From assembly GCA_015265235.1 (NCBI GenBank), contig JABZYJ010000015.1:1-24921 (forward strand): a DNA stretch of 24,921 nucleotides, read 5' to 3'. Source of the stretch: Selenomonas sp. Lineage in GTDB: Bacteria > Bacillota > Negativicutes > Selenomonadales > Selenomonadaceae. Of this stretch, positions 13,800 to 21,591 are shown piece after piece. The stretch's first letter is position 1. Every line of letters starts with the position of its first letter. Both the position numbers and the translations under genes were made by a program. Below the pieces are notes generated by a model. The model made no database searches. It saw only the letters and a program-made list of their open reading frames with translations, and was not told the origin of the DNA.

Positions 13800-15172
13800 A
13801 TACGAGTGAAACGGGGGGGAATCCCCCATTTTCCATAAATATCCATAAGTTCAAGGATGCGCTCCGTGCTGCTTCGCCGATGAAGTTGACGGGCAAGGTG
13901 ACGCAGATCATCGGGCTGGTCATCGAGTCGCAGGGACCGACGGTAACGGTCGGTGAGCTCTGCTATGTGAGCTCTCACTTTGCAGGGATGCCGCCCGTGC
14001 CGGCGGAGGTTGTCGGATTCCGCGAGGGGAGCGTTCTCCTCATGCCGGTCGGCGAGATGCAGGGTATCGGTCCCGGCTGCGAGGTCGTCGCAACGGGGCG
14101 TCAGCTGCGCGTGAAGGTCGGGATGGAGCTGCTTGGGCGTGTGCTTGACGGACTCGGCAATCCGATCGACGGCAAGGGACCCATCCTCGCCAAGGAGGAG
14201 TACCCCCTGCAGGCGCCGCCCCCGCCCCCGCTGCCGCGGCCGCGCATCCATGACAACCTCTACGTCGGTGTTCGCGCGATTGACGGGCTCATCACGATGG
14301 GGGACGGACAGCGTATCGGCATCATGGCGGGCTCTGGCGTCGGCAAGTCCACACTGCTCTCCATGATTGCTCGTAATACAGAGGCGGACATTAGCGTCAT
14401 CACGCTCGTCGGAGAGCGCGGACGCGAGGTGCGCGATTTCATCGAGCGCGATCTCGGCGAGGAGGGGCTGAAACGTTCCGTCGTCGTCGTCGCCACCTCC
14501 GACCAGCCGGCACTCGTCCGCATCAAGGGAGCTATGACGGGAACGGCGATTGCGGAGTACTTCCGCGATCAGGGGCGCAAGGTAGTGCTCATGATGGACT
14601 CCGTAACACGCTTTGCGATGGCGCAGCGCGAGGTCGGGCTCACCATCGGCGAGCCGCCCGCGACGCGCGGCTATACTCCGTCGGTCTTCGCCATGCTGCC
14701 GCGTCTCCTCGAGCGCGCGGGCACGAGCGAAAAGGGGTCCATTACGGGCATCTACACCGTGCTGGTCGACGGCGACGATATGAATGAGCCGATTGCCGAT
14801 GCGGTGCGTTCGATCCTAGACGGGCATATCGTGCTCTCGCGGCGGATTGCCGCGCAGAACCATTTTCCTGCCATCGACGTACTCAGCAGCGTCAGTCGTG
14901 TCATGTATGAGGTCGTCGCAAAGAATCATCTCGAAGCAGCGCAGGAAATGCGTCAACTCATGGCCGTCTATCAGGAAGCAGAGGATCTCATCCACATCGG
15001 TGCGTACGTCAAGGGTTCCAGCCCGAAGATCGACGCCGCAATTCAGAAGATCGACGGCATCAACGACTTCCTCTGTCAGGGCATCTACGAGGTGACCTCC
15101 TACGCAGAGACGGAGCAGCAGCTCATTGGTCTGACGGGGAAAGAAACGTCCGCAAATGAGGCGGCATCATGA
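13796..15172 (+). CDS. fliI: flagellum-specific ATPase FliI
   Basis: A 458-residue ATPase that energises early steps of flagellar protein export. Walker A is GSGVGKST at 179-186 and Walker B is VVLMMD at 262-267. The F1-beta-like signature ends in the GEPPATRGYTPSVFAMLPRL region, and the variable C-terminus reads DFLCQGIYEVTSYAETEQQL. The start overlaps the fliH stop by 4 bp (ATGA), so the two genes are translationally coupled. A Pro-rich stretch (about 141-147) precedes the ATPase domain. Confidence 0.97.
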   Translation: MNTSETGGNPPFSINIHKFKDALRAASPMKLTGKVTQIIGLVIESQGPTVTVGELCYVSSHFAGMPPVPAEVVGFREGSVLLMPVGEMQGIGPGCEVVATGRQLRVKVGMELLGRVLDGLGNPIDGKGPILAKEEYPLQAPPPPPLPRPRIHDNLYVGVRAIDGLITMGDGQRIGIMAGSGVGKSTLLSMIARNTEADISVITLVGERGREVRDFIERDLGEEGLKRSVVVVATSDQPALVRIKGAMTGTAIAEYFRDQGRKVVLMMDSVTRFAMAQREVGLTIGEPPATRGYTPSVFAMLPRLLERAGTSEKGSITGIYTVLVDGDDMNEPIADAVRSILDGHIVLSRRIAAQNHFPAIDVLSSVSRVMYEVVAKNHLEAAQEMRQLMAVYQEAEDLIHIGAYVKGSSPKIDAAIQKIDGINDFLCQGIYEVTSYAETEQQLIGLTGKETSANEAAS

Positions 15173-15636
15173 AAAAATTTCGCTTTCAGCTCGAGACCTT
15201 GCTCAAGGTGACGCGCATGAAGAAGGAAGAGGCGGAGGTCGCCTTTGCCAAAGCCGTGCGAGCTCTTGAGGAGGAACGTGCCTATCAGCGGCAGCTGCTC
15301 GAGGAGATGGCACAGGGACAGCGTGACTACGAGGAGATCTCCAAGGAGGGCACGCACATTAAGATCGGTCGACTCATGAGTTTTAACCAATTTTTCGGGT
15401 GGAAACGTCAGCAGATCGAAGATCAGCAGCAGGTGATCCTGCGGGCGAACGCCGTGCGCCAGAAAGCACTGAAGGTGCTGATGGAGCAGATGAGCGCGCT
15501 CAAGAGCATTGAGAAGTTGAGGGAAAAACGCCTTGCCGAATACAAGGCGGAGGCACTGCGGGAGGAGCAGAAGATGCTCGATGAGATCGGCCTGCAGCTG
15601 ACCATGCGCAATAGGGAATGGGAGGAAGCCGTATGA
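15169..15636 (+). CDS. fliJ: flagellar export chaperone FliJ
   Basis: A 155-residue, almost wholly coiled-coil protein beginning MKKFRFQLETLLKVT, the FliJ signature. It links FliI to the export gate and escorts minor filament substrates. It overlaps fliI by 4 bp (ATGA) and the next gene by 4 bp. Length and charge pattern are normal. Confidence 0.93.
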   Translation: MKKFRFQLETLLKVTRMKKEEAEVAFAKAVRALEEERAYQRQLLEEMAQGQRDYEEISKEGTHIKIGRLMSFNQFFGWKRQQIEDQQQVILRANAVRQKALKVLMEQMSALKSIEKLREKRLAEYKAEALREEQKMLDEIGLQLTMRNREWEEAV

Positions 15637-16241
15637 TAGATCTTTCGGGCATTCAGCAGATTCAGGCACGCATCGCCGAGATCGAGGGAGAGTTTAACCT
15701 CAAGCAGCAGAATCTCCCGGGGTTGGATTTCGCTTCAAAACTCCAGCAGGAGATCGATAAGAACACGGCTGCAGCAGCGTCCAAGGCGCATGCCGCACAG
15801 CGCGTTGACGAAACAAAGCCCGTTGCATCACCGACGCACGCGGAGAAGGCAGGAAAGGCGGAACTTGCCAATCCCGACCTCACGCAGATGATTCATCAGG
15901 CGGCGCAGAAGTACCACGTCGACCCCAAACTCGTTTCGGCCGTCGCCGAGGTCGAGTCGGGAGGACATCAGGATGCCGTCTCTCCTGCGGGCGCGGTCGG
16001 CGTCATGCAGCTCATGCCGGAGACTGCCGCCGGGCTTGGGGTTGACCCGTACAGTGCGGAGGGTAATGTTGAGGGCGGCGCGAAGTATCTGAGCGAGTTG
16101 ATGAACACCTTCGGCGGCGATGTGAAGAAGGCGGTTGCTGCCTACAACGCAGGACCCAATGCGGTAAAGGCATACGGCGGTGTACCTCCGTATGCGGAGA
16201 CGCAGGATTACGTGAATCGCGTCCTTGATATATACCGCTAA
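15633..16241 (+). CDS. flagellar-cluster lytic transglycosylase (SLT domain)
   Basis: A 202-residue protein. The first ~85 residues are an Ala/Gln/Lys-rich linker that looks like FliJ- or rod-associated sequence, without a Sec signal peptide. A soluble lytic transglycosylase domain follows (about 86-200), with catalytic Glu108 in VAEVESGGH, then GVMQLMPETAAGLG and AYNAGPNAVKAYGGVPPY. Such enzymes cleave glycan strands of peptidoglycan, and in a flagellar operon they open the wall for rod growth. The ATG at 15633 overlaps the fliJ stop by 4 bp and has GGGAGGAAG before it. With no signal peptide it may be exported by the flagellar apparatus, which is inference. Confidence 0.88.
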   Translation: MIDLSGIQQIQARIAEIEGEFNLKQQNLPGLDFASKLQQEIDKNTAAAASKAHAAQRVDETKPVASPTHAEKAGKAELANPDLTQMIHQAAQKYHVDPKLVSAVAEVESGGHQDAVSPAGAVGVMQLMPETAAGLGVDPYSAEGNVEGGAKYLSELMNTFGGDVKKAVAAYNAGPNAVKAYGGVPPYAETQDYVNRVLDIYR

Positions 16242-16290
16242 TCGGATGAGATAGGCAGGATAAGGGGAAGAGAAAGAGGGCAGGAAATCC

Positions 16291-16899
16291 ATGCGGAAGA
16301 AACTGAAGATCCTATTGGTGCTGATCTTAATTCTCGTGCTGATTGTAGGCGGATTTGCTCTCGGCGTCTATCTCCGTCTCTTTGATACGAAGGAGCTCAA
16401 CGAGGAGTATAAACTCCATGAGCTGCCTGTGGTCGGTGAGTACTTTGTACCGCCGGCGGAGAATGAGGAGGAAAGTTCGCAGTCCTCGTCCGCATCGACT
16501 TCGACGACGAGCACAGCAACGAAGCCAAAGAAGGTACCGGAGAGCGTCAAGATCACCAAAGAGGAAATCGAAAAGCAGCAGAAGGAACGTGAGACGGCGG
16601 AAAAGAAGCGCATCACGAAGCTTGCACGTCTCTACAATGATATGAAGCCTGCGGATGCTGCCAAGGTCATGGAGTCGCTCGACATCAATCTCTGCATTGC
16701 CATTCTTCAGCGTATGGACGAAGGAAATGCGGCGAAGGTGCTGACGGAGTTCGAGCCTGACCGTGCAGCGCAGATCACGCAGATCATGTATGAGGGTGCG
16801 CCGCGCCGTGCAGCGGCACGTCGAAATGCTCCTGTGCCGGGTGAGGCAGAGGAAAGTGCTGTCCCCGGAGAGGCGCAGAGCGCACCGCCGGAACAATAA
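16291..16899 (+). CDS. MotE/YlxF-like flagellar protein
   Basis: A 202-residue protein with an N-terminal membrane helix (about 7-28), a Ser/Thr-rich linker (about 62-82), a Lys/Glu coiled coil (about 88-110) and an MgtE-N-like helical domain (about 111-167: LARLYNDMKPADAAKVMESL... MDEGNAAKVLTEFEPDRAAQI). It ends in a Pro/Glu-rich tail. This layout matches MotE/YlxF proteins, which sit in flagellar operons; MotE stabilises the periplasmic stator-associated protein MotC in alpha-proteobacteria. AGGAAAT precedes the ATG. The assignment is by architecture and position. Confidence 0.75.
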   Translation: MRKKLKILLVLILILVLIVGGFALGVYLRLFDTKELNEEYKLHELPVVGEYFVPPAENEEESSQSSSASTSTTSTATKPKKVPESVKITKEEIEKQQKERETAEKKRITKLARLYNDMKPADAAKVMESLDINLCIAILQRMDEGNAAKVLTEFEPDRAAQITQIMYEGAPRRAAARRNAPVPGEAEESAVPGEAQSAPPEQ

Positions 16900-16958
16900 T
16901 ACACTGATGAAGATGCAGTGCTGAGTGAATCGGCACTGCCGCAGAGGGACAATGGGAG

Positions 16959-17026
16959 AGCCTGTGAAGCTGCTGGAAGGAATCGCTGAATCGAGCGGTG
17001 CTGCCCAAGCTCTTCGCAGGCTTTTT
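16959..17026 (+). terminator. long hairpin with T tract before the amidase gene
   Basis: AGCCTGTGAAG (16959-16969) pairs with CTTCGCAGGCT (17012-17022), 11 bp with one G-T pair, followed by TTTTT (17022-17026). The 42-nt loop contains its own stem (CGCT...AGCG at 16985-16998). Upstream is another hairpin (GCAGTGC 16915-16921 with GCACTGC 16933-16939). It could end the flagellar operon or act as an attenuator for the amidase. It argues against the in-frame ATG at 16952 as the amidase start. Confidence 0.5.
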
Positions 17027-17074
17027 GGAAGTCTGTCCGTGGGGATGGTCAAACTTCCGTTAGGGGGTATACGC

Positions 17075-18247
17075 TTGCGCCGCATATTTTTACTGGCTGC
17101 CGCACTTCTCATCGGGATGCTTGGCGTCCTCCTTCCCGCAGGGACGGCAGATGCCGCGTTCAGCGACCGGACGAAGGATATGGCAAAGATCACGGGCATC
17201 CGTATCGGGCGTACCGAGGGGAATGTCCGCATCGTGGTGGACTCCGATCATCCCGTCACCTATCGGCAGTTCACACTCGCGAACCCGACACGCGTCGTAC
17301 TGGATGTTCAAAATGCGTGGATCATGCCGGAGGCGAAGAAAAACGTTCAGGTGGATTCGCCCCTCGTTTCGGGAGTCCGTGCCGCACAGTTCGATGAGAA
17401 GACGGTGCGCATCGTGGTGGATACGACCGTTGGGAAGGACGGCTGGAAGGTATTCTCCCTTGATGGCGGGAAGCCGCGCATCGTCCTAGACTTTGGCCGT
17501 ACACCGAAGGTCACGGCGGGGACGAAGGCACCTCCTGCAAAGCCTGCTCCGACGCAGCAGCCGACCAAACCGACAAAACCGGCACCGCCCAAGACGACGC
17601 CTCCCTCAGATCAACGGGATGACGACCATACGGGCGATGATGTCGGCCATGATATCTCTGACATCATTGGCCTCAAGGGGAAGAAGATCGCTATTGACCC
17701 CGGTCATGGGGGCAGCGACTCGGGCGCGATTGGCCCGACGGGGGTCATGGAGAAGAATGTGACGATGCGCGTCAGCCGTGAGCTGAAGCGTCTCCTTGAG
17801 GCAGAGGGTGCAACGGTTGTGCTCACGCGCACGACGGATACGGAAGTCTCTGACAAGGGGGCAAATGCCACGGCAGTCGAGGAACTGGAGGCGCGCTGCG
17901 AGATCGCAAATCGCGCGAATGCGGATATCTTCCTTTCGATTCACGCCGATGCGTTTACCAATCGCGAGGTCAAGGGGACGACGGCGTACTACTATGCAAA
18001 GGCATCGGAGAAATCCAAACGTCTTGCTGACAGTGTACGTCTGGCGCTCATCGACGCCATCGGGACACTCGACCGCGGCACGCAGACATGCAATTTCTAC
18101 GTCGTGAAGCATACGGATATGCCCGCCACACTCGTGGAGATCTCCTTCATCTCGAACGCAGATGAGGAGCGTATGATGAACAGTGAGGAGGGCGTCAAAA
18201 ATATCGCGCGCGGCATTGCGGACGGGATTGCAGACTATTTTGGATGA
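17075..18247 (+). CDS. AMIN-domain N-acetylmuramoyl-L-alanine amidase
   Basis: A secreted amidase that cuts the bond between muramic acid and the peptide stem, needed for daughter-cell separation. From the TTG at 17075 it has 390 residues: a signal peptide (MRRIFLLAAALL..., cleavage likely after TADA, residue 27), an AMIN domain (about 35-145) that targets the septum or cell wall, a Pro/Lys/Thr-rich linker (about 150-185), and an Amidase_3 domain (about 200-390). Zinc ligands are His211 (IDPGHGG), Glu226 (MEKN) and His290 (SIHADA), with catalytic Glu355 (VEISFISN). AGGGGGT (17062-17068) points to the TTG. An ATG at 17045 is the main alternative and would only lengthen the signal's basic end. 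Confidence 0.92.
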   Translation: MRRIFLLAAALLIGMLGVLLPAGTADAAFSDRTKDMAKITGIRIGRTEGNVRIVVDSDHPVTYRQFTLANPTRVVLDVQNAWIMPEAKKNVQVDSPLVSGVRAAQFDEKTVRIVVDTTVGKDGWKVFSLDGGKPRIVLDFGRTPKVTAGTKAPPAKPAPTQQPTKPTKPAPPKTTPPSDQRDDDHTGDDVGHDISDIIGLKGKKIAIDPGHGGSDSGAIGPTGVMEKNVTMRVSRELKRLLEAEGATVVLTRTTDTEVSDKGANATAVEELEARCEIANRANADIFLSIHADAFTNREVKGTTAYYYAKASEKSKRLADSVRLALIDAIGTLDRGTQTCNFYVVKHTDMPATLVEISFISNADEERMMNSEEGVKNIARGIADGIADYFG

Positions 18248-18269
18248 TTGACGAGAGGGGAGGGAGACC

Positions 18270-19628
18270 TTGAAGGAGGTTCACGGCTATCCGGCACGTG
18301 CACGGCAGTTCTTCATCGTGCTCTTTCCCATCCTGATCACGCAGATTTCCCTCATGGCACCGGGATTCTTCAATACGGTCATGGCGGGACACATCAGCAA
18401 GGAGGATCTCGCGGGCGTTGCCGTCGGCGCGAGCATCTTCTTCCCCGTATTCGGTGCATTCATCGGACTGATCTCGGGACTCACTCCTGTCATTGCACAG
18501 CACTACGGGGCAGGGCACACGCGTGAGATTCGGAGCGTCGTCCAGCAGAGTTTCTGCTGGGCGACGCTCCTTGCTGTACTGCTCTATGCAATCGGTGCAT
18601 GCACCGTTCCTCATCTCGTGCACGCACTCGCGCTCGAGCCCGTGGTGGAGGGGATCACCCTGCGCTATCTCTCCTACATCGGCTGGGGGGTCATTCCTAT
18701 CGCGATGGCGAGCGTCCTGCGCAACCTCATCGATGCACATGGGCGGACGCGCCTGACCATGCTCATCACCATGACGACCGTACCGCTCAATATCGTCCTC
18801 AATTACATCTTTATGTACGGTGCGTGCGGCGTCCCTGCCTTTGGCGGAGCAGGTGCAGGACTGGGGGCGGCGCTCAGCTACTGTGTCAATCTCGTCCTCA
18901 ACATCGTCGTCACGCTGCGCATGGCGCAGTTCCGCCGTTATCGCGTCTTTTCACATCTGCCGCGCCCTGCGCTCGAAACATGGCGGGCACTGCTTGCCAT
19001 CTGCGTCCCCATTGGGCTGACGGTATTCTGCGAGCAGAGCATCTTCGGTGCGGTCGGCCTTTTGATGGCGGCGTACGGGACGACGGTGCTTGCGGCGCAT
19101 CAGGCGGCGATGAACTTCACCACCATCGTCTACATGCTGCCACTCTCTGTCTCCATGGCGATTACGATTCTCGTCGGCTATGAGATCGGCGGCGGCCGCG
19201 AGAGCGGTGCGCGCGCCTACATCCGCCTCAGCCGCGTACTGACACTGCTCTTCGTCGGTATCGTTGCACTCGTTCTCGCAGCCATGCGCGATACGGTCGC
19301 CGCGCTCTACACGACGGATCCCGCCGTACAGGAGCTGCTGCAGGTGTTCCTCCTCTATGCGCTCCTCATGCAGTTCAGCGACTGCGTCAATGCACCGCTG
19401 CAGGGCGCGCTGCGCGGGTACAAGGACGTGACAGTGACGTTCTGGCTCGCCGTTCTGTCCTTCTGGGGGATCGGGCTGCCGAGCGGCTATCTGCTCGCTC
19501 AGTATACCGATCTCGGGCCGTATGGCTACTGGGCAGGGCTGATCGGCGGGATCGTCGTCGGCGCGGTGCTCCTCATGATCCGACTGCGCATCATCGAGCA
19601 GCGAATGCGCAGAGCGATGCAAACATAA
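18270..19628 (+). CDS. MATE-family efflux transporter
   Basis: A 452-residue integral membrane protein with about twelve hydrophobic helices, normal for MATE/NorM transporters that export cationic drugs or metabolites by Na+ or H+ antiport. Family features are the N-terminal FPILITQISLMAPGFFNTVMAGHIS helix and the duplicate in the second half (ICVPIGLTVFCEQSIF... AHQAAMNFTTIVYMLPLSVSMAITILVGYEIG). The start is TTG at 18270 with GGGGAGGGAG (18257-18266) just before it. A second AAGGAGG directly after the TTG has no start codon at a proper distance. It follows the amidase by 22 bp. The substrate cannot be inferred. Confidence 0.93.
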   Translation: MKEVHGYPARARQFFIVLFPILITQISLMAPGFFNTVMAGHISKEDLAGVAVGASIFFPVFGAFIGLISGLTPVIAQHYGAGHTREIRSVVQQSFCWATLLAVLLYAIGACTVPHLVHALALEPVVEGITLRYLSYIGWGVIPIAMASVLRNLIDAHGRTRLTMLITMTTVPLNIVLNYIFMYGACGVPAFGGAGAGLGAALSYCVNLVLNIVVTLRMAQFRRYRVFSHLPRPALETWRALLAICVPIGLTVFCEQSIFGAVGLLMAAYGTTVLAAHQAAMNFTTIVYMLPLSVSMAITILVGYEIGGGRESGARAYIRLSRVLTLLFVGIVALVLAAMRDTVAALYTTDPAVQELLQVFLLYALLMQFSDCVNAPLQGALRGYKDVTVTFWLAVLSFWGIGLPSGYLLAQYTDLGPYGYWAGLIGGIVVGAVLLMIRLRIIEQRMRRAMQT

Positions 19629-19655
19629 AGACGGAGCTCTGTGAAAAAAATCCTA

Positions 19656-19683
19656 TTGAATTTCTCCGGAAATGTGATATGAT
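19656..19683 (+). promoter_or_regulatory. promoter of the NDH-2 gene
   Basis: TTGAAT (19656-19661), a 16-bp spacer and TATGAT (19678-19683) preceded by TGA, an extended -10. Transcription would begin near 19690, giving a leader of about 90 nt that holds a 6-bp TATGAG/CTCATA stem (19691-19717) and a Rex-like site. Confidence 0.7.
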
Positions 19684-19746
19684 GGTGCGTATGAGTACGG
19701 GGGGATTCGTCTCATAATCTCTTCGCGCATGTGATGTGGCTGGACT

Positions 19747-19764
19747 ATGTGATTTTTTTCACTT
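19747..19764. promoter_or_regulatory. candidate Rex operator
   Basis: ATGTGATTTTTTTCACTT fits the Rex consensus TTGTGA-N6-TCACAA at 9 of 12 defined positions, with the core GTGA-N6-TCAC exact. Rex represses respiratory genes when NADH is low, and the NDH-2 gene is a known Rex target in Bacillus. The site lies after the predicted transcription start and just before the ribosome binding site, so it would act as a roadblock. Confidence 0.5.
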
Positions 19765-19782
19765 TTGAAAAGGGGATTTGTC

Positions 19783-21066
19783 ATGGCAGATCAGAAGCAT
19801 GTCGTCATCGTTGGTGCGGGGTTTGGCGGCGTACGCCTTGCCAAGGAGCTGGCAAAGGAGAACGTACGCATTACGCTCGTTGACCGTCACAACTACCATC
19901 TGTTTCAGCCGCTGCTCTATCAGGTGAGCACGGCGGTACTTTCGGCAGCTGAGATCGCCTACCCGACGCGTGCCTTCTTCAAGCACAACAACAACGTGGA
20001 CTTCTTCATGGCGAAGGCGACGGGCGTCGATCAGGGGCGCCGCGTCCTGCTGACGGATCACGGCGAGATTGCTTACGACTACCTTGTCCTCGCGGCGGGC
20101 GGCACGACGAATTTCTTCGGAAACGAGAGCGTCGAGCGCAATTCCTACGGCATGAAGACGCTGCAGGAGGCGATTGCCCTGCGCGGACACATCGTGCATG
20201 AGTTCGAGCGCGCCTCGAAGAAGACCGATCCTGCGCGAACAGAGGAACGCCGTCGTCACCTCAACTTCGTCATCGTCGGCGGCGGTGCGACGGGCATCGA
20301 GATGGCAGGCGCCATCATGGAGCTCATCGGTGTATTCAAGAAAGAGTTCCATAACATTGACTTCTCTGAGGTGCATGTCACACTGCTTGAGGCGATGGGC
20401 TCCGTTCTGCCGATGGTGCCGCCCGACCTGCAGCAGCACACCATTGATGTCCTGCGCAAAAAGGGCGTCGATGTCCGCCTCAATACGGCAGTGACGGCGT
20501 ATGACGGCAACGATCTGGTCCTCAAGGACGGTGAGGTCATCCCCACCAAGACGGTCATCTGGGCGGCAGGCGTACGTGCGCAGGACTTCATCAAGGACTG
20601 CGGCGGTGAGGTGGACCGCGCGGGGCGCATCGTCGTCGAGGAGAACCTCCTCGTAAAGGGCAGCGACTGCGTCTTTGCGCTTGGTGACTGCGCGAACTTC
20701 CAGCACGGCACAGAGCGTCCGCTCCCGACGGTTGCCCCCGTGGCGACCCAGCAGGCGATGCAGATCAAGGCGAACCTCATGGCGCTCATCAGCGGGAAGA
20801 CGCCTGACCAGCTCGGCAAATTCGTCTATCACGACCTTGGCGCGATGGCGACCATTGGCAGGGGCGAGGCGGTCATGAACGGACCAATGCCCGTACTTGG
20901 CTTTAATCTCAAGGCGAGCGGACTTTTCGCGTGGATCGCATGGATGCTCGTCCACCTGATCCGTCTTGCCGGGAAGTACGCGGACTTTACGGTTTCCATC
21001 AAGTGGGTTCTGAATTTCTTCTTCGGAACGCGTCTTGCCCGCATCATCCTCAGCAAGCTGGAGTAG
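19783..21066 (+). CDS. ndh: type II NADH:quinone dehydrogenase
   Basis: A 427-residue flavoprotein on the inner face of the membrane that oxidises NADH and reduces quinone without pumping protons. The FAD-binding GAGFGG is at 11-16, the NADH-binding GGGATG at 166-171, and the second FAD motif ALGDCAN at 299-305. The quinone-site motif APVATQQA is at 318-325. The C-terminus has amphipathic helices for membrane attachment (LFAWIAWMLVHLIRLAG). AAGGGG sits before the ATG at 19783; an in-frame TTG at 19765 would overlap the ribosome binding site. It has its own promoter and, by the Rex-like site, probable redox control. Confidence 0.95.
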   Translation: MADQKHVVIVGAGFGGVRLAKELAKENVRITLVDRHNYHLFQPLLYQVSTAVLSAAEIAYPTRAFFKHNNNVDFFMAKATGVDQGRRVLLTDHGEIAYDYLVLAAGGTTNFFGNESVERNSYGMKTLQEAIALRGHIVHEFERASKKTDPARTEERRRHLNFVIVGGGATGIEMAGAIMELIGVFKKEFHNIDFSEVHVTLLEAMGSVLPMVPPDLQQHTIDVLRKKGVDVRLNTAVTAYDGNDLVLKDGEVIPTKTVIWAAGVRAQDFIKDCGGEVDRAGRIVVEENLLVKGSDCVFALGDCANFQHGTERPLPTVAPVATQQAMQIKANLMALISGKTPDQLGKFVYHDLGAMATIGRGEAVMNGPMPVLGFNLKASGLFAWIAWMLVHLIRLAGKYADFTVSIKWVLNFFFGTRLARIILSKLE

Positions 21067-21069
21067 GAC

Positions 21070-21098
21070 TTGCACATCCCACTATTTTATGCTATACT
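21070..21098 (+). promoter_or_regulatory. promoter of rpmE
   Basis: TTGCAC (21070-21075), a 17-bp spacer and TATACT (21093-21098) preceded by TGC, an extended -10. It begins three bases after the ndh stop codon, so ndh and rpmE have separate starts with no terminator between them. Confidence 0.75.
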
Positions 21099-21103
21099 TG
21101 CGC

Positions 21104-21279
21104 GGTAATGAACGCAGGGCGTTTGTTTCCATGCGTAAGAAATCACGGATCCGTAAGGCTGCTCAGACTGGCATCGTATGGGTTCGTGCTTCCTTCACCC
21201 GTTCTCGGCGAGACAGTCGAGTTCAACCAAGCGCACATAAGCGTGCTTGTATCCGGCAAAAGAAACGAGGTGTATCAAC
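21104..21279 (+). promoter_or_regulatory. structured 5' leader of rpmE
   Basis: About 176 nt separate the predicted transcription start from the rpmE ATG, long for a 66-codon gene. Visible stems are AACGC/GCGTT (21111-21123), the CGGATCCG palindrome (21147-21154), and an imperfect AAGCGCAC/GCGTGCTT hairpin (21229-21248) near the ribosome binding site. L31 genes of Firmicutes often have autoregulatory leaders bound by L31. This region is a candidate, but I cannot confirm the consensus. Short reading frames cross it without a good ribosome binding site. Confidence 0.45.
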
Positions 21280-21480
21280 ATGAAAGAAGGCATTCATCCC
21301 GAGTACTTCGAGGCGACGGTGACGTGTGGCTGCGGCAATACGTTCACGACCGGTTCGACGAAGAAGGATCTGCGTATCGATGTCTGCTCGAAGTGCCATC
21401 CGTTCTTCACGGGACGTCAGCGTGACGTTCAGGCGGGCGGACGCATCGAGAAGTTCCAGAAGCGCTACGCGAAGAAATAG
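21280..21480 (+). CDS. rpmE: 50S ribosomal protein L31, zinc-binding type
   Basis: A 66-residue ribosomal protein of the large subunit, at the central protuberance bridging the subunits. Four cysteines (16 and 18 in TCGCGN, 36 and 39 in CSKCHPFFTG) mark the zinc-containing C+ form, in contrast to the zinc-free paralogue made when zinc is scarce. The ATG at 21280 is preceded by ACGAGGTG (21265-21272). A longer in-frame start at 21247 would be abnormal for L31. Confidence 0.96.
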   Translation: MKEGIHPEYFEATVTCGCGNTFTTGSTKKDLRIDVCSKCHPFFTGRQRDVQAGGRIEKFQKRYAKK

Positions 21481-21535
21481 TGACGGCGGTGAGGTGCACT
21501 GCACCTTGCCTCTTCACCGCACGAAAATTAGGAAG

Positions 21536-21573
21536 AGGCCATTGTACGAGAGACCGTGCAATGGCCTTTTTTT
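21536..21573 (+). terminator. strong intrinsic terminator after rpmE
   Basis: Thirteen base pairs (21536-21548 with 21555-21567, one G-T) around a six-base loop, followed by eight Ts (21566-21573). Another nested stem lies just upstream (GCGGTGA 21486-21492 with TCACCGC 21514-21520). The yqhQ start codon is only 18 bp downstream. Confidence 0.85.
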
Positions 21574-21591
21574 ATATGACAAAGGAAAACT

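Noticed and set aside
16925..17074. Longer amidase N-terminus from an ATG at 16952
   Set aside because: It would place the hairpin and T tract inside the gene and bury the signal peptide behind about 40 residues.
21035..21283. Basic 82-codon frame across the rpmE leader
   Set aside because: It starts within the end of ndh and runs through the rpmE promoter. There is no ribosome binding site at a sensible place, and it is better explained as a leader RNA.
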